Shown here piece after piece: positions 1-6,896 of a DNA stretch of 17,394 bases; the stretch's first letter is position 1, and each line of letters opens with the position of its first letter. The stretch covers positions 1 through 17,394 of the forward strand of contig DNFG01000038.1 in NCBI GenBank assembly GCA_003487005.1, read 5' to 3'. The DNA comes from Bryobacterales bacterium (GTDB taxonomy: Bacteria > Acidobacteriota > Terriglobia > Bryobacterales > Bryobacteraceae). The translations under genes and the position numbers were made by a program. Under the pieces are notes generated by a model. It did not search any database. It was not told the DNA's origin and saw only the letters and a program-made list of their open reading frames with translations.

Positions 1-681
1 CTCGACGGTTTCCTGGGCAAAGCCGCGCACGCCGGTCATGACCAGTCTGAGTTCCGGGTGCTCGCGCCGCAGCGAGGCGAAGGCGCGGAGCAATAGCGGA
101 TGGTTTTTGTGAGGGTGGGTGGTGGAAGGGCAGAGGAGAAAATCGCTGGGCTCGCGCCGCGGACGCAAGTCAAAGAACGCCTGGTCAGCGCCGTGCGGGA
201 CTACGTCGATCCGATCCGGGTGCAGGAATGGATAGAAGCGGAGCAGGTCGGCGCGGGTTGCCTCACTGACGGCGATCAGCCGCCGGGACCGCCGCGCCGA
301 GGCCCAGAGCAGAAAGCGCCAGGCGGGCAGATCAAACCAGCGGAAATACTCCGGATGGCGTTTGTGTTGCAGGTCATGAAAGACGGTGACCTGGGGCAGG
401 CGGGTCAGGACCGGCGCGGTGAATCCGGGATTGAGGAGGACATCGGCTTCCTTCAACAACATGGGGAGCCGAAACTGTTCGAAACAGATCCGGGCCACGC
501 GATTCTGCGCCGCGACGGGCGCGACGACGGTGCGCCGCCCGAGGGGTCCGGTTTCGCGGTTGGTGAAGACGAGCAGATCGGCGCCGGCCTCTTCGAGCGC
601 GGCGATCAGCGCGCGCAGGTAGATCTCGGTACCGCCGACGGCACCGGGCAGGAGATAGAGCGCATTGACGGCAACTCGCAT
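1..681 (-). CDS. GT4-family glycosyltransferase (3' end beyond window)
   Basis: This is the first 227 codons of a glycosyltransferase that stays open to the window edge. It starts MRVAVNALYLLPGAVGGTE, the nucleotide-sugar transferase N-terminus of GT-B, GT4 enzymes with a glycine-rich GGTE loop. Further in are VFHDLQHKRHPEYF, IAVSEATRADLLRF and VPHGAD, which are typical of mannosyltransferase-like GT4 proteins. The acceptor-to-donor domain boundary follows at about residue 180 (FLLCPSTTHPHKN). The donor-binding half with the EX7E motif is outside the window. The ATG lies 9 bp after the stop of the TPR membrane protein, so it is the fifth gene of the operon; the ribosome site is weak. Such enzymes act at the cytoplasmic face and add a sugar to a lipid-linked or polysaccharide acceptor. 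Donor and acceptor cannot be read from the sequence. The family call is firm and the mannosyl specificity is a guess. Confidence 0.9.
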   Translation of the reverse strand, partial: MRVAVNALYLLPGAVGGTEIYLRALIAALEEAGADLLVFTNRETGPLGRRTVVAPVAAQNRVARICFEQFRLPMLLKEADVLLNPGFTAPVLTRLPQVTVFHDLQHKRHPEYFRWFDLPAWRFLLWASARRSRRLIAVSEATRADLLRFYPFLHPDRIDVVPHGADQAFFDLRPRREPSDFLLCPSTTHPHKNHPLLLRAFASLRREHPELRLVMTGVRGFAQETVE

Positions 682-690
682 GACGGAGCC

Positions 691-2346
691 TCAGCGGGCC
701 ACCGCGGCGAGACCCTGGCGGGCAGCGGCGTTGTCGGGGTCAATCTGAAGGGCGCGGCGGAAGTTCTCAGCGGCCTCGTCACGGCGCCCGAGGCCGACAA
801 GCACGTTGCCCCGGTAGACCCAACTCATTGCGAAGCGCGGACGCAGTTCCAGGGCGCGATCCAACGCGGCGAGCGCCTCGACAGACCGCCCACGCTTGCC
901 TTCAATCATTCCCGTGGTGGACCAGCGCAGGTGGCTGTCTTCGCGCGCGCGACCCAGTATCGCCAGGGCTTCGTCGGGCTGTCCCGCACAGTCGAGCGCA
1001 AGCGCCCAATCCACGAACAGGGCCGTCTCCGCGCCGCCATGCTGGTCGGCTCGTTCAAAGTGAGGCAGAGAGTCGGCGCAGCGGCCGTCGAGGTACAGAG
1101 CGTGGGCAAGTTGGAATTGCGCGCGGGCGTTGGCGGGATTGCCGGCGATCGCATCGCGCCAGAGCGCCTCGCTGGAGGCCCACTTCTCGTTGCGATTCCA
1201 GGTGACCAGCGCCAGGGCGACCAATACGCCGCCGAGCAGCCATGGTTTCGCCTGGCGAACCCAGGGCGCCGCAAGGAGGGCCAGTCCGGGCAGAGCCAGA
1301 TAGAGTCGCCGCTCGGCCATCGCGTCAGCGATGGGCACGATTGAGGAAGTCGGCGCCAGCATGGCGAGAAAGACCAACCAGCCGAAAAGGGCGAGTTTCG
1401 GTCCCCTCCTCCACAACCACAGAGCGACCGCCGCGATGGCGGCCCAACCGGCAATCCCGAGGATCGAAGGCCCGATCGGAATAGCGTGATCCACGCTTTG
1501 TCCCACAGGCAGAACGCTCAGTTGAAGGTAGCGCCAGATGACCGCACCCTGCGTGGTGAAGTACGCGACGGGCGTCACGCCTTCCACGCCGAAGCCCGCT
1601 GTGTTGTTGGAAGCCTGCGCCAGCAGGTAGGCCCCAGCGGCGGCGCCGAACAGCCCCAGCGTCAGATAGAAGCGCAAATTGCCGCGCCACCCGCCGAAGA
1701 GAAGATCCGTGAGCAGGAAGACGGCGATGAGGGCGATCACGTGCTCCTTGACGGCGAGAGCGAGCGCGAGCATCGCAAGGATCCCCGCCATCGCTCCCAG
1801 CCCCAACCGGGGATCGCGACGGTCCAGAAAGAGCCGCCACGCGAGAAAGGCAAACAGCACGCTGAGCACTTCGCTGCGTGAAGCGATGTAACTGACAGCC
1901 TCGGTGTTCAGAGGATGCAGGAGGAAGAGGCCCGCGCCGAAGGCCGCGGCCACGACGGCGTCGCGCCCGGTAAGATCCGCCAACCGGCAATAGCGGCTCA
2001 CGATGCCATACAGGAGCAGCGCATTCAAGGCATGAAGAAGCCAGTTGACAAGGTGGAAAGGCAGCGGGTTGTCGCCGTGTAGCCGGTATTGTGCCAGCAA
2101 ATTGAGATAGTAGAGCGGCCGGACGGCGGTCAAATACTGCGTCCATTGGGCCGAATTCTGCTTCTGCAACACCGGCAGAGTGAGATCGTCGAAAACGAAG
2201 GGACCCCGCAGAGCGGGCAGGTAAATGATGAGCGCGATCACCAGAGCCAGCGCGAAAACCCAGAAGGGCAAGGCGGGTGGGGCGGCCGCGACCTCGGCGG
2301 ACGGAGCGGGGGTATCTTCCCGCCTTCCCTTACGAGCCGGCTTCAT
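691..2346 (-). CDS. TMTC-like multi-pass membrane GT-C protein with C-terminal TPRs
   Basis: This 551-residue protein has a basic N-terminus, about 10 hydrophobic segments (roughly residues 27-385) and then about four TPR units (roughly 395-548; for example NPANARAQFQLAHALYLDG and ALQIDPDNAAARQ). The first loop carries FDD at 52-54, followed by RPLYYLN (76-82) and FHLVNWLLHALN (98-109). LHPLNTEAVSYIASRSE (143-159) and SSIVPIADAMAERRLYL (334-350) follow. This arrangement matches the GT-C/DUF1736 plus TPR layout of eukaryotic TMTC O-mannosyltransferases and their bacterial relatives, in which the acidic first loop is thought to bind the polyprenyl-phosphate sugar. The start overlaps the DUF2304 gene by 17 bp, so translation is probably coupled. 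Likely role: transfer of a lipid-linked sugar on the periplasmic side, with the TPRs binding the acceptor. Membrane-plus-TPR architecture is certain; enzymatic activity is inferred. Confidence 0.82.
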   Translation of the reverse strand: MKPARKGRREDTPAPSAEVAAAPPALPFWVFALALVIALIIYLPALRGPFVFDDLTLPVLQKQNSAQWTQYLTAVRPLYYLNLLAQYRLHGDNPLPFHLVNWLLHALNALLLYGIVSRYCRLADLTGRDAVVAAAFGAGLFLLHPLNTEAVSYIASRSEVLSVLFAFLAWRLFLDRRDPRLGLGAMAGILAMLALALAVKEHVIALIAVFLLTDLLFGGWRGNLRFYLTLGLFGAAAGAYLLAQASNNTAGFGVEGVTPVAYFTTQGAVIWRYLQLSVLPVGQSVDHAIPIGPSILGIAGWAAIAAVALWLWRRGPKLALFGWLVFLAMLAPTSSIVPIADAMAERRLYLALPGLALLAAPWVRQAKPWLLGGVLVALALVTWNRNEKWASSEALWRDAIAGNPANARAQFQLAHALYLDGRCADSLPHFERADQHGGAETALFVDWALALDCAGQPDEALAILGRAREDSHLRWSTTGMIEGKRGRSVEALAALDRALELRPRFAMSWVYRGNVLVGLGRRDEAAENFRRALQIDPDNAAARQGLAAVAR

Positions 2347-2683
2347 CTCGCGATCTCAATTCAAATTCGACGATCGCCAGCCGTTGAGTGAGGGTAATAT
2401 TCATATCCTTCAGTTCTGAAATGGCGCGCGACTGGCGGTAGAAAATGCCAACGAAAACGACAAGCGCGAGCAGCAGAATCGCCAGTGGCGCCCCCTCCAG
2501 GCCCAGCCAGGCCGCGAAGCGGGAAAGCAGTCCGGGAAACAAAGAGAGCACCAGCAGCAGCATGCCGCCGAAGAGCCAGGAAACGGAGTGCTCGACCCGG
2601 ATCCTCTCCTGGCGCAACGAACGCAGCACCGTGAGGATCAGGATCAGGCTGAGAGCTGTCAAGAGAAGATGGAAGCGATCCAT
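2330..2683 (-). CDS. DUF2304 small membrane protein
   Basis: This is a 117-residue protein with three hydrophobic helices at about 4-21, 34-50 and 66-83. A charged tail at about 84-112 has a heptad-like spacing of I/L/M (AISELKDMNITLTQRLAIVE) and could form a coiled coil. Size, three-helix layout and the RQSRAI...L tail match the DUF2304 family. Genes of that family commonly sit beside a DPM1-like GT2 gene, as here, where the GT2 stop is 15 bp upstream. By analogy with the small DPM2/DPM3 subunits of eukaryotic dolichol-phosphate mannose synthase, it may anchor or regulate the neighbouring soluble GT2; that is inference. The ATG at 2683 has only a weak upstream GGAA. The 3' end overlaps the next gene by 17 bp. 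No catalytic motif is visible. Confidence 0.85.
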   Translation of the reverse strand: MDRFHLLLTALSLILILTVLRSLRQERIRVEHSVSWLFGGMLLLVLSLFPGLLSRFAAWLGLEGAPLAILLLALVVFVGIFYRQSRAISELKDMNITLTQRLAIVEFELRSRDEAGS

Positions 2684-2698
2684 GAGCCTGTTTCCGCG

Positions 2699-3409
2699 TC
2701 AGATCCGGGTTCGCCGGAGGATATTCACAAAGACGCCAAGCAGCACGTGCACGACGAAATAAACCGATTTTAGCGCAGTAATGCTGCTGCGGCCCGCCAT
2801 GCGGGGGCGCATCCGGCAGCGAACCTCCTCAAAGCGGAAGCGCCGGCGCTGCAGAACGACCAATGCTTCGATCTCGGGATACTCGAGGGGGAACGTGCGG
2901 CTGAAGAGGCTCAGAGCGCGGCGATCCACGGCCACGAAACCGGAAGTCGGATCGGTCACCGCGCGCCCGAGGATTGGCCGGAGCAGCGCCTTGAAGAACG
3001 CAATCCCGATGCGGCGCATCGTGCCGGTCCGGAATCCGGGTTGAGCCGGATCGCGAACCCCAATCACCATTTCCGCGCCGGAATTGCGCAGTGCATCGAG
3101 CAGGCGCGGAATATCGCGCGGGTCATGCTGACCGTCGCCGTCGATGCGAACAACGACATCGAAGCCCAGTTCGTGGGCGAGTTTATAGCCTGCCTGCACG
3201 CAACCACCCAACCCGAGGTGACAGGGTAATGGGAGGACCCGCGCGCCCGCGCTCTCGGCGCGGCCGATCGTCGCATCGCGCGAGCAATCGTCCACAACCA
3301 GCACGGGGACTTCGCCGAGGATCGACCGTGCCTCAGTGACCACGTCCGCAATCGCCGCTTCCTCATTGAATGCCGGGATCAACAACATCACCCGCGGCTC
3401 CGAACTCAT
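2699..3409 (-). CDS. DPM1-like GT2 glycosyltransferase (polyprenyl-phosphate sugar synthase)
   Basis: This is a 236-residue GT-A enzyme. The N-terminal strand MLLIPAFNEE (8-17) is followed by LVVDDCSRDAT (37-47), the metal-binding RIDGDGQHDP (88-97) and VTDPTSGF (151-158), all hallmarks of dolichyl-phosphate mannose/glucose synthase-type GT2 proteins. The C-terminus has a hydrophobic stretch at about 213-230 with a basic end, perhaps a membrane-interface helix. It should transfer a hexose from GDP- or UDP-sugar to polyprenyl phosphate at the cytoplasmic face. I place the start at the ATG overlapping the upstream stop as ATGA. The frame stays open 135 codons further up, but that extension lies inside the preceding gene and is low-complexity. 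Neighbours are DUF2304 downstream and a second GT2 upstream. The sugar identity is unknown. Confidence 0.9.
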   Translation of the reverse strand: MSSEPRVMLLIPAFNEEAAIADVVTEARSILGEVPVLVVDDCSRDATIGRAESAGARVLPLPCHLGLGGCVQAGYKLAHELGFDVVVRIDGDGQHDPRDIPRLLDALRNSGAEMVIGVRDPAQPGFRTGTMRRIGIAFFKALLRPILGRAVTDPTSGFVAVDRRALSLFSRTFPLEYPEIEALVVLQRRRFRFEEVRCRMRPRMAGRSSITALKSVYFVVHVLLGVFVNILRRTRI

Positions 3410-4410
3410 TGCGACGCCACCTCCCGCAAACTGATTCTGTGGGCCCGCAGGCGCTCCGCGAAAGCCCGCCCCGAGATCCGCCGCCGCACGCGGCGCCGCT
3501 GCATCAGAAGGCGTGGGAGGTCGCGCAGTAGTGCGAGATGGGCCTTCACCACAAGCCAGGGCAACTGCCAGACCGAGTGTTCCCTGACGAATCCCGCCGT
3601 GCGCGACCGCTCGCCGCGCAGCGCCCCGAGGTGGTGGAGATAGCGGACCAGACTCGCAAATGGAGCGCGCAACAGCCAGGACCACGGGAGACATCGAACC
3701 GCCATCCTCAAGCGATTGCGCTCGACCAGATAGGCCTTCAGCGGAGACGCCGCACCTGCCGAGGCCGAGTAGCGGTGTTCGACCACCGCCTGCGGGACAT
3801 AGAGACAGCGCCACCCCGCCCAGTGCCCGCGCAGCGCGAGATCCGTGTCTTCGCAGTAGAGGAAGAACGAAGCCTCGAAGCCGCCAGTCTCATCGATCAT
3901 CCGGCGCCGGTACAGCGCCGCACACCCGGAAGGAATCAGCGCATCGCCGGCCTGACTGAAATGCGCAGCAGGTTCGCCGCGGCCAACCTGCTTGGACGAC
4001 CCGTCCAGAGCCAGGCCCAGACCTGCCGAGTCCAGCACGTCCGTCCCTTCCTGCAGAATCCGGCAGGCGGCCATGCCGGCGGCAGGTTCGGCCTCCAGCG
4101 CCTGATGCAGGGCCTCCAGCCAGTTCTCGCCGGCCTGTGCATCGTCATTCAGCACTGCCAAATAGCTGGCCGGCGCCGCCGCAAATCCACGGTTCACCGC
4201 CTCGCCGAAACCCACATTGGCTGCATTTTCCACCAGAAGAAACGGGTAGCGCGCCGCACCGAGCCTGTGAATGGCCGCGCTGCCGGAATTGTCCACCACC
4301 ACGGTCCGGAAATCGCGAAACCTCTGGCGGTCCAGCGAAGCCAGGCAGTCGAGCAGGCAGGGATCGGCGGCGAGGGTCGGAATCACGACGGTTATCTTTG
4401 GGTCCCGCAA
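3406..4410 (-). CDS. GT2 glycosyltransferase, rhamnosyltransferase-like (WbbL type)
   Basis: This 334-residue protein opens with ITVVIPTLAADPCLLDCLAS and VVVDNSGS (37-44). It then has NAANVGFGEAVNRGF (62-76), the metal-binding LNDDA (87-91) and YCEDTDLALRGHWAGW (185-200), the ED-type catalytic segment of WbbL-like rhamnosyltransferases. The C-terminal 100 residues are basic and partly hydrophobic, suggesting peripheral membrane association. It should add a deoxyhexose or similar sugar to a lipid-linked glycan in the cytoplasm. The start is a TTG at 4410: an in-frame TAG lies five codons upstream, and the next candidate (GTG at codon 9) would cut the first beta strand. There is no Shine-Dalgarno site. 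It is the first gene of the operon, and its stop overlaps the next start by 4 bp. Family call is strong, sugar specificity open. Confidence 0.88.
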   Translation of the reverse strand: MRDPKITVVIPTLAADPCLLDCLASLDRQRFRDFRTVVVDNSGSAAIHRLGAARYPFLLVENAANVGFGEAVNRGFAAAPASYLAVLNDDAQAGENWLEALHQALEAEPAAGMAACRILQEGTDVLDSAGLGLALDGSSKQVGRGEPAAHFSQAGDALIPSGCAALYRRRMIDETGGFEASFFLYCEDTDLALRGHWAGWRCLYVPQAVVEHRYSASAGAASPLKAYLVERNRLRMAVRCLPWSWLLRAPFASLVRYLHHLGALRGERSRTAGFVREHSVWQLPWLVVKAHLALLRDLPRLLMQRRRVRRRISGRAFAERLRAHRISLREVASQ

Positions 4411-4416
4411 TCTTAG

Positions 4417-4422
4417 AGTCTA
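4417..4422 (-). promoter_or_regulatory. Possible -10 box for the glycan operon
   Basis: Reading the minus strand, TAGACT (4 of 6 matches to TATAAT, keeping T1, A2 and T6) lies 6 nt before the TTG start. No convincing -35 is present. If real, the transcript would begin at or very near the start codon. This is weak support from sequence alone. Confidence 0.25.
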
Positions 4423-4433
4423 AACCAGGACGC

Positions 4434-4439
4434 TACAAT
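4434..4439 (+). promoter_or_regulatory. -10 box of the MetE-like gene (probably leaderless)
   Basis: TACAAT differs from TATAAT at one position and lies 8 nt before the ATG at 4448. A start site the usual 6-8 nt downstream would fall on or beside the ATG, leaving no room for a Shine-Dalgarno sequence, and none is visible. The -35 region (around 4411-4416) has no good match. The same box with the same 8-nt spacing recurs before the gene starting at 8224. Confidence 0.5.
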
Positions 4440-4447
4440 CGATAGAT

Positions 4448-5446
4448 ATGGCGATCAAGACGACCGTGGTCGGCAGCTACCCGATCCCCGACTGGCTGCG
4501 GGGCGATACCTCTCGAACCACCCTGCGCGACGCGATTCTCGTTGTGCTCAAGACCCAGGAAATGGCGGGAATTGACGTGGTCGCCGATGGCGAATTCAAC
4601 CGCTTCGATCCCTCCCATCCCGAGACGAACGGCATGATCGACTACTTCGTCAGCCGCATGTCCGGGATTCAGACGCGCTTCTCGCTAACCGATATCGAGG
4701 CCTTCCGCGCAGACGCGGGCCTTGCCTACCGGACCGACCCGGCGGGCATCGTCACCGGAGAGATCGGCGAAGGCATCCTGAACTTGCCCCGCGATTACGA
4801 GTTCACACGCGCGCTGACGCAGGCGCCACTCAAGTTCACTTGTACCGGCCCGCACATGCTCGCCAAGGTCCTCACCGACCGCCACTACGGCGACCGCGCC
4901 CGCCTCGCGATGGCCATCGCCGAGGTGCTGCGCCGTCAGGTCGAGCGCATCGACGCCGACGTTATCCAACTCGACGAAGCCAACATCAGCGGCCACCCCG
5001 AGGACACCGATTGGGCCACCGAGGCCATCAACCATGTCCTTGAAGGCATTGGGGGAACCCGTGCCATTCACATCTGCTTTGGCAACTACGGCGGCCAGTC
5101 GGTGCAGTCCGGATTCTGGCGCTCGCTCATGCCCTTCCTCAACCGCCTCAAGGCCGACCACCTCGTCCTCGAGTTCGCCCGCCGCGGCTACGCCGAGATC
5201 GAGCACTTCAAGGATCTCGACCCGCGCATCGGTCTCGGCCTCGGCGTCGTGGACATCAAGGACAATGGCGTCGAAACCGCGGAACTCATTGCGGAGCGCA
5301 TCGAAACCGCCGCCGCCGCCATCGGCGCCGAACGGATCCACTACATCCACCCCGACTGCGGCTTCTGGATGCTGCAACGCAACGTCGCCGACCGCAAAAT
5401 GCGCGCCCTCAAGGCCGGCCGCGATCTCTTCGAGGGCAGACAATAA
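4448..5446 (+). CDS. Core MetE-type zinc methyltransferase (cobalamin-independent methionine synthase II family)
   Basis: This 332-residue protein corresponds only to the C-terminal catalytic barrel of MetE; the N-terminal domain of the usual ~750-residue enzyme is absent. It keeps TTVVGSYP (5-12), VVADGEFNRFD (44-54) and IQLDEANIS (173-181, matching the homocysteine-binding QxDEP segment). It also keeps all four expected zinc ligands: His208 and Cys210 in HIC, Glu242 in LVLEF, and Cys304 in HPDCGFW. It should therefore activate a thiol, probably homocysteine, for methylation. Short MetE relatives often do not use methyltetrahydrofolate polyglutamate, and the methyl donor here is unknown. It could also be a different thiol transferase of the same fold. 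The start is an ATG with a TACAAT box 8 nt upstream and no ribosome site. The secreted propeller gene follows after 5 bp, an odd partner for a cytoplasmic enzyme. Confidence 0.88.
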   Translation: MAIKTTVVGSYPIPDWLRGDTSRTTLRDAILVVLKTQEMAGIDVVADGEFNRFDPSHPETNGMIDYFVSRMSGIQTRFSLTDIEAFRADAGLAYRTDPAGIVTGEIGEGILNLPRDYEFTRALTQAPLKFTCTGPHMLAKVLTDRHYGDRARLAMAIAEVLRRQVERIDADVIQLDEANISGHPEDTDWATEAINHVLEGIGGTRAIHICFGNYGGQSVQSGFWRSLMPFLNRLKADHLVLEFARRGYAEIEHFKDLDPRIGLGLGVVDIKDNGVETAELIAERIETAAAAIGAERIHYIHPDCGFWMLQRNVADRKMRALKAGRDLFEGRQ

Positions 5447-5451
5447 CGCAA

Positions 5452-6465
5452 ATGTTCAAGCTCATTCTGACCTTCACCCTGGCTCTCGTGCCCGCCTTCG
5501 CCGAGGACCACGGCGCCCACCTGCGCAACATTCATCAGTTGACGTTCGGCGGCCAAAACGCCGAAGCGTACTGGTCGCCCGATGGCAAACGCCTCGTCTA
5601 TCAGTCCACGCGCGACTCTTACAAGTGCGACCAGATCTTCGTCATGAACGCCGATGGCTCGGACCAGCGCCTCGTCTCCACCGGCCAGGGACGCACCACC
5701 TGCGCCTATTTTCTCAAGGACGGAAAGCACATCGTCTACGCCTCGACCCACGAGAAGAGCCCCGAGTGCCCCCCTCCGCCCGACCGCTCCAAAGGCTACG
5801 TCTGGGCCGTCTACCCCGGCTATAACCTCTACCTGGCGAAGGATGACGGCACCATCGTCCGCAAACTCACCAACCAGGACGGCTATGACGCCGAAGCGAC
5901 CGTCAACTGGAAGACAAACAAGATCGTCTACACCTCCCTCACCGATGGCGACCTCGAACTCTGGGAGATGCGCCCCGATGGCTCCAGACGCCGCCGCATC
6001 ACCTCCATGCCCGGCTACGACGGCGGCGCCTTCTATTCCCGCGATGGCCGCCACCTCGTCTGGCGCGCCACCGACCGCAACAACCATGCCGCCATGGAGC
6101 GCTACCGCGAACTGATTCGCGACAACCTCACCGCCCCCATGAAGATGGAGGTCGTGATCGCCGGCGCCGACGGCAAAAACCCCCGGCAGCTCACCAACTT
6201 CGGCTGCGCCAGCTTCGCCCCCACCTTCACCCCCGACGGCAAGCACATCATCTTCGCTTCCAACAAGCACGACTGCGATGGACGCAAGTTTGAACTCTAC
6301 ATGATGAACCTGAACGGCAGCGGACTCCGCCAACTCACCCAATTCGGCGGCTTCGTCTCCTTCCCCGAGTTCTCACCGGACGGCAAGAGAATAGTCTTCT
6401 CGTCCGACTGGAAGTCGAAGACGCCCTACGAGTTCAATATCTTCGTCGCGGATTGGGCCGAATAG
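5452..6465 (+). CDS. Secreted TolB-like beta-propeller (PD40 repeat) protein
   Basis: This 337-residue protein has a Sec signal (1-17, predicted cut AFA|ED) and then repeated PD40-type blades: AYWSPDGKRLVYQS (39-52), FLKDGKHIVYAS (87-98), YSRDGRHLVWRA (195-206), FTPDGKHIIFAS (259-270) and FSPDGKRIVFSS (307-318). LTNQDG/LTNFG/LTQFG turns link them. It resembles the C-terminal propeller of TolB but lacks the TolB N-terminal domain and any enzyme motif, so a binding or scaffold role in the periplasm is most likely. Five cysteines (59, 84, 106, 252, 275) in the mature part could form disulfides. The ATG is only 5 bp after the MetE-like stop and has no ribosome site of its own, so coupling is likely. 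The last 32 bp overlap the convergent gene at 6434-6865. Confidence 0.85.
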   Translation: MFKLILTFTLALVPAFAEDHGAHLRNIHQLTFGGQNAEAYWSPDGKRLVYQSTRDSYKCDQIFVMNADGSDQRLVSTGQGRTTCAYFLKDGKHIVYASTHEKSPECPPPPDRSKGYVWAVYPGYNLYLAKDDGTIVRKLTNQDGYDAEATVNWKTNKIVYTSLTDGDLELWEMRPDGSRRRRITSMPGYDGGAFYSRDGRHLVWRATDRNNHAAMERYRELIRDNLTAPMKMEVVIAGADGKNPRQLTNFGCASFAPTFTPDGKHIIFASNKHDCDGRKFELYMMNLNGSGLRQLTQFGGFVSFPEFSPDGKRIVFSSDWKSKTPYEFNIFVADWAE

Positions 6466-6865
6466 GACGCTGGTAGTCGCGCGTCGGCTGGAGCCGGTCA
6501 AACTCCACCCAGCCGCGCATCCCGGCGTGATCGCCCTCCAGCACTTCCACTTCACGCTTGCTCGACGATACCCGGATCACAAGAACCTCCGTGCCCGCCG
6601 CCACCGGAAATGCGGACTTGCGCCCTGCCGCTGCATCGAGAACTTCCTCCTCCCGCAGCGCCATCGCCCGCTGCAACCGGTAGGTGTCGCGCCGGTCCAA
6701 TGCCAGCCAGACCGTTTCGCCCACCGGCGCCGACAACAGCGCCACCTGCCCCTGCCTCGTCGGATCCGCCTCTCCATGCGCAGGCTTCAAATTCCAGACC
6801 CGGCCGGCGCCCAACGCCACCAGAAAGATACCGGCCACCACGAGAAGAACACGTAGCATAGCCAT
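6434..6865 (-). CDS. Small membrane-anchored protein with SH3-like C-terminus, function unknown
   Basis: I choose the ATG at 6865 (143 residues, MAMLRVLLVV). TAGGAG lies 7 nt upstream, and the first nine codons of the longer frame would cover that site and the promoter-like TATAGA. Residues 5-21 form one hydrophobic helix, an uncleaved anchor or signal. The middle (43-85) contains SAPVGETVWLALDRRDTYRLQ. Residues 86-128 (FPVAAGTEVLVIRV...GDHAGMRGWVEFDRLQP) have the strand pattern of a bacterial SH3-like domain: basic turn, G-WV, and a small loop. The tail is Arg/Pro rich. SH3-like domains often bind peptidoglycan or peptides, but nothing here proves that. Its 3' end overlaps the propeller gene by 32 bp on the opposite strand. 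I do not recognise a named family. Confidence 0.7.
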   Translation of the reverse strand: MAMLRVLLVVAGIFLVALGAGRVWNLKPAHGEADPTRQGQVALLSAPVGETVWLALDRRDTYRLQRAMALREEEVLDAAAGRKSAFPVAAGTEVLVIRVSSSKREVEVLEGDHAGMRGWVEFDRLQPTRDYQRPIRPNPRRRY

Positions 6866-6872
6866 ATTTGGA

Positions 6873-6878
6873 CTCCTA
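6873..6878 (-). promoter_or_regulatory. Shine-Dalgarno site fixing the start at 6865
   Basis: TAGGAG on the minus strand, 7 nt from the ATG at 6865. It supports the shorter start over the upstream one at 6892. A TATAGA hexamer at 6884-6889 (minus) could be the -10 box of the same gene. Confidence 0.6.
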
Positions 6879-6896
6879 CGTCCTCTATACACCCAC

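Noticed and set aside
100..1344. Long plus-strand open frame (414 codons) across the GT4 and TMTC-like genes
   Set aside because: The opposite strand carries two proteins with clear family motifs. The plus frame is charge-biased, low-complexity sequence typical of G+C-rich antisense frames.
3410..3814. 135-codon N-terminal extension of the DPM1-like GT2
   Set aside because: It lies wholly within the preceding gene, is Gly/Ala/Arg/Pro rich, and the ATGA overlap start gives the normal family length.
3538..4416. Plus-strand 292-codon frame opposite the GT2 gene
   Set aside because: No domain pattern. It mirrors the codon bias of the real rhamnosyltransferase-like gene and spans the operon promoter.
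4685..5443. Minus-strand frames opposite the MetE-like and propeller genes (also 5341-6342)
   Set aside because: Gly/Ala/Val/Glu-rich antisense products without motifs; the plus genes are well supported.
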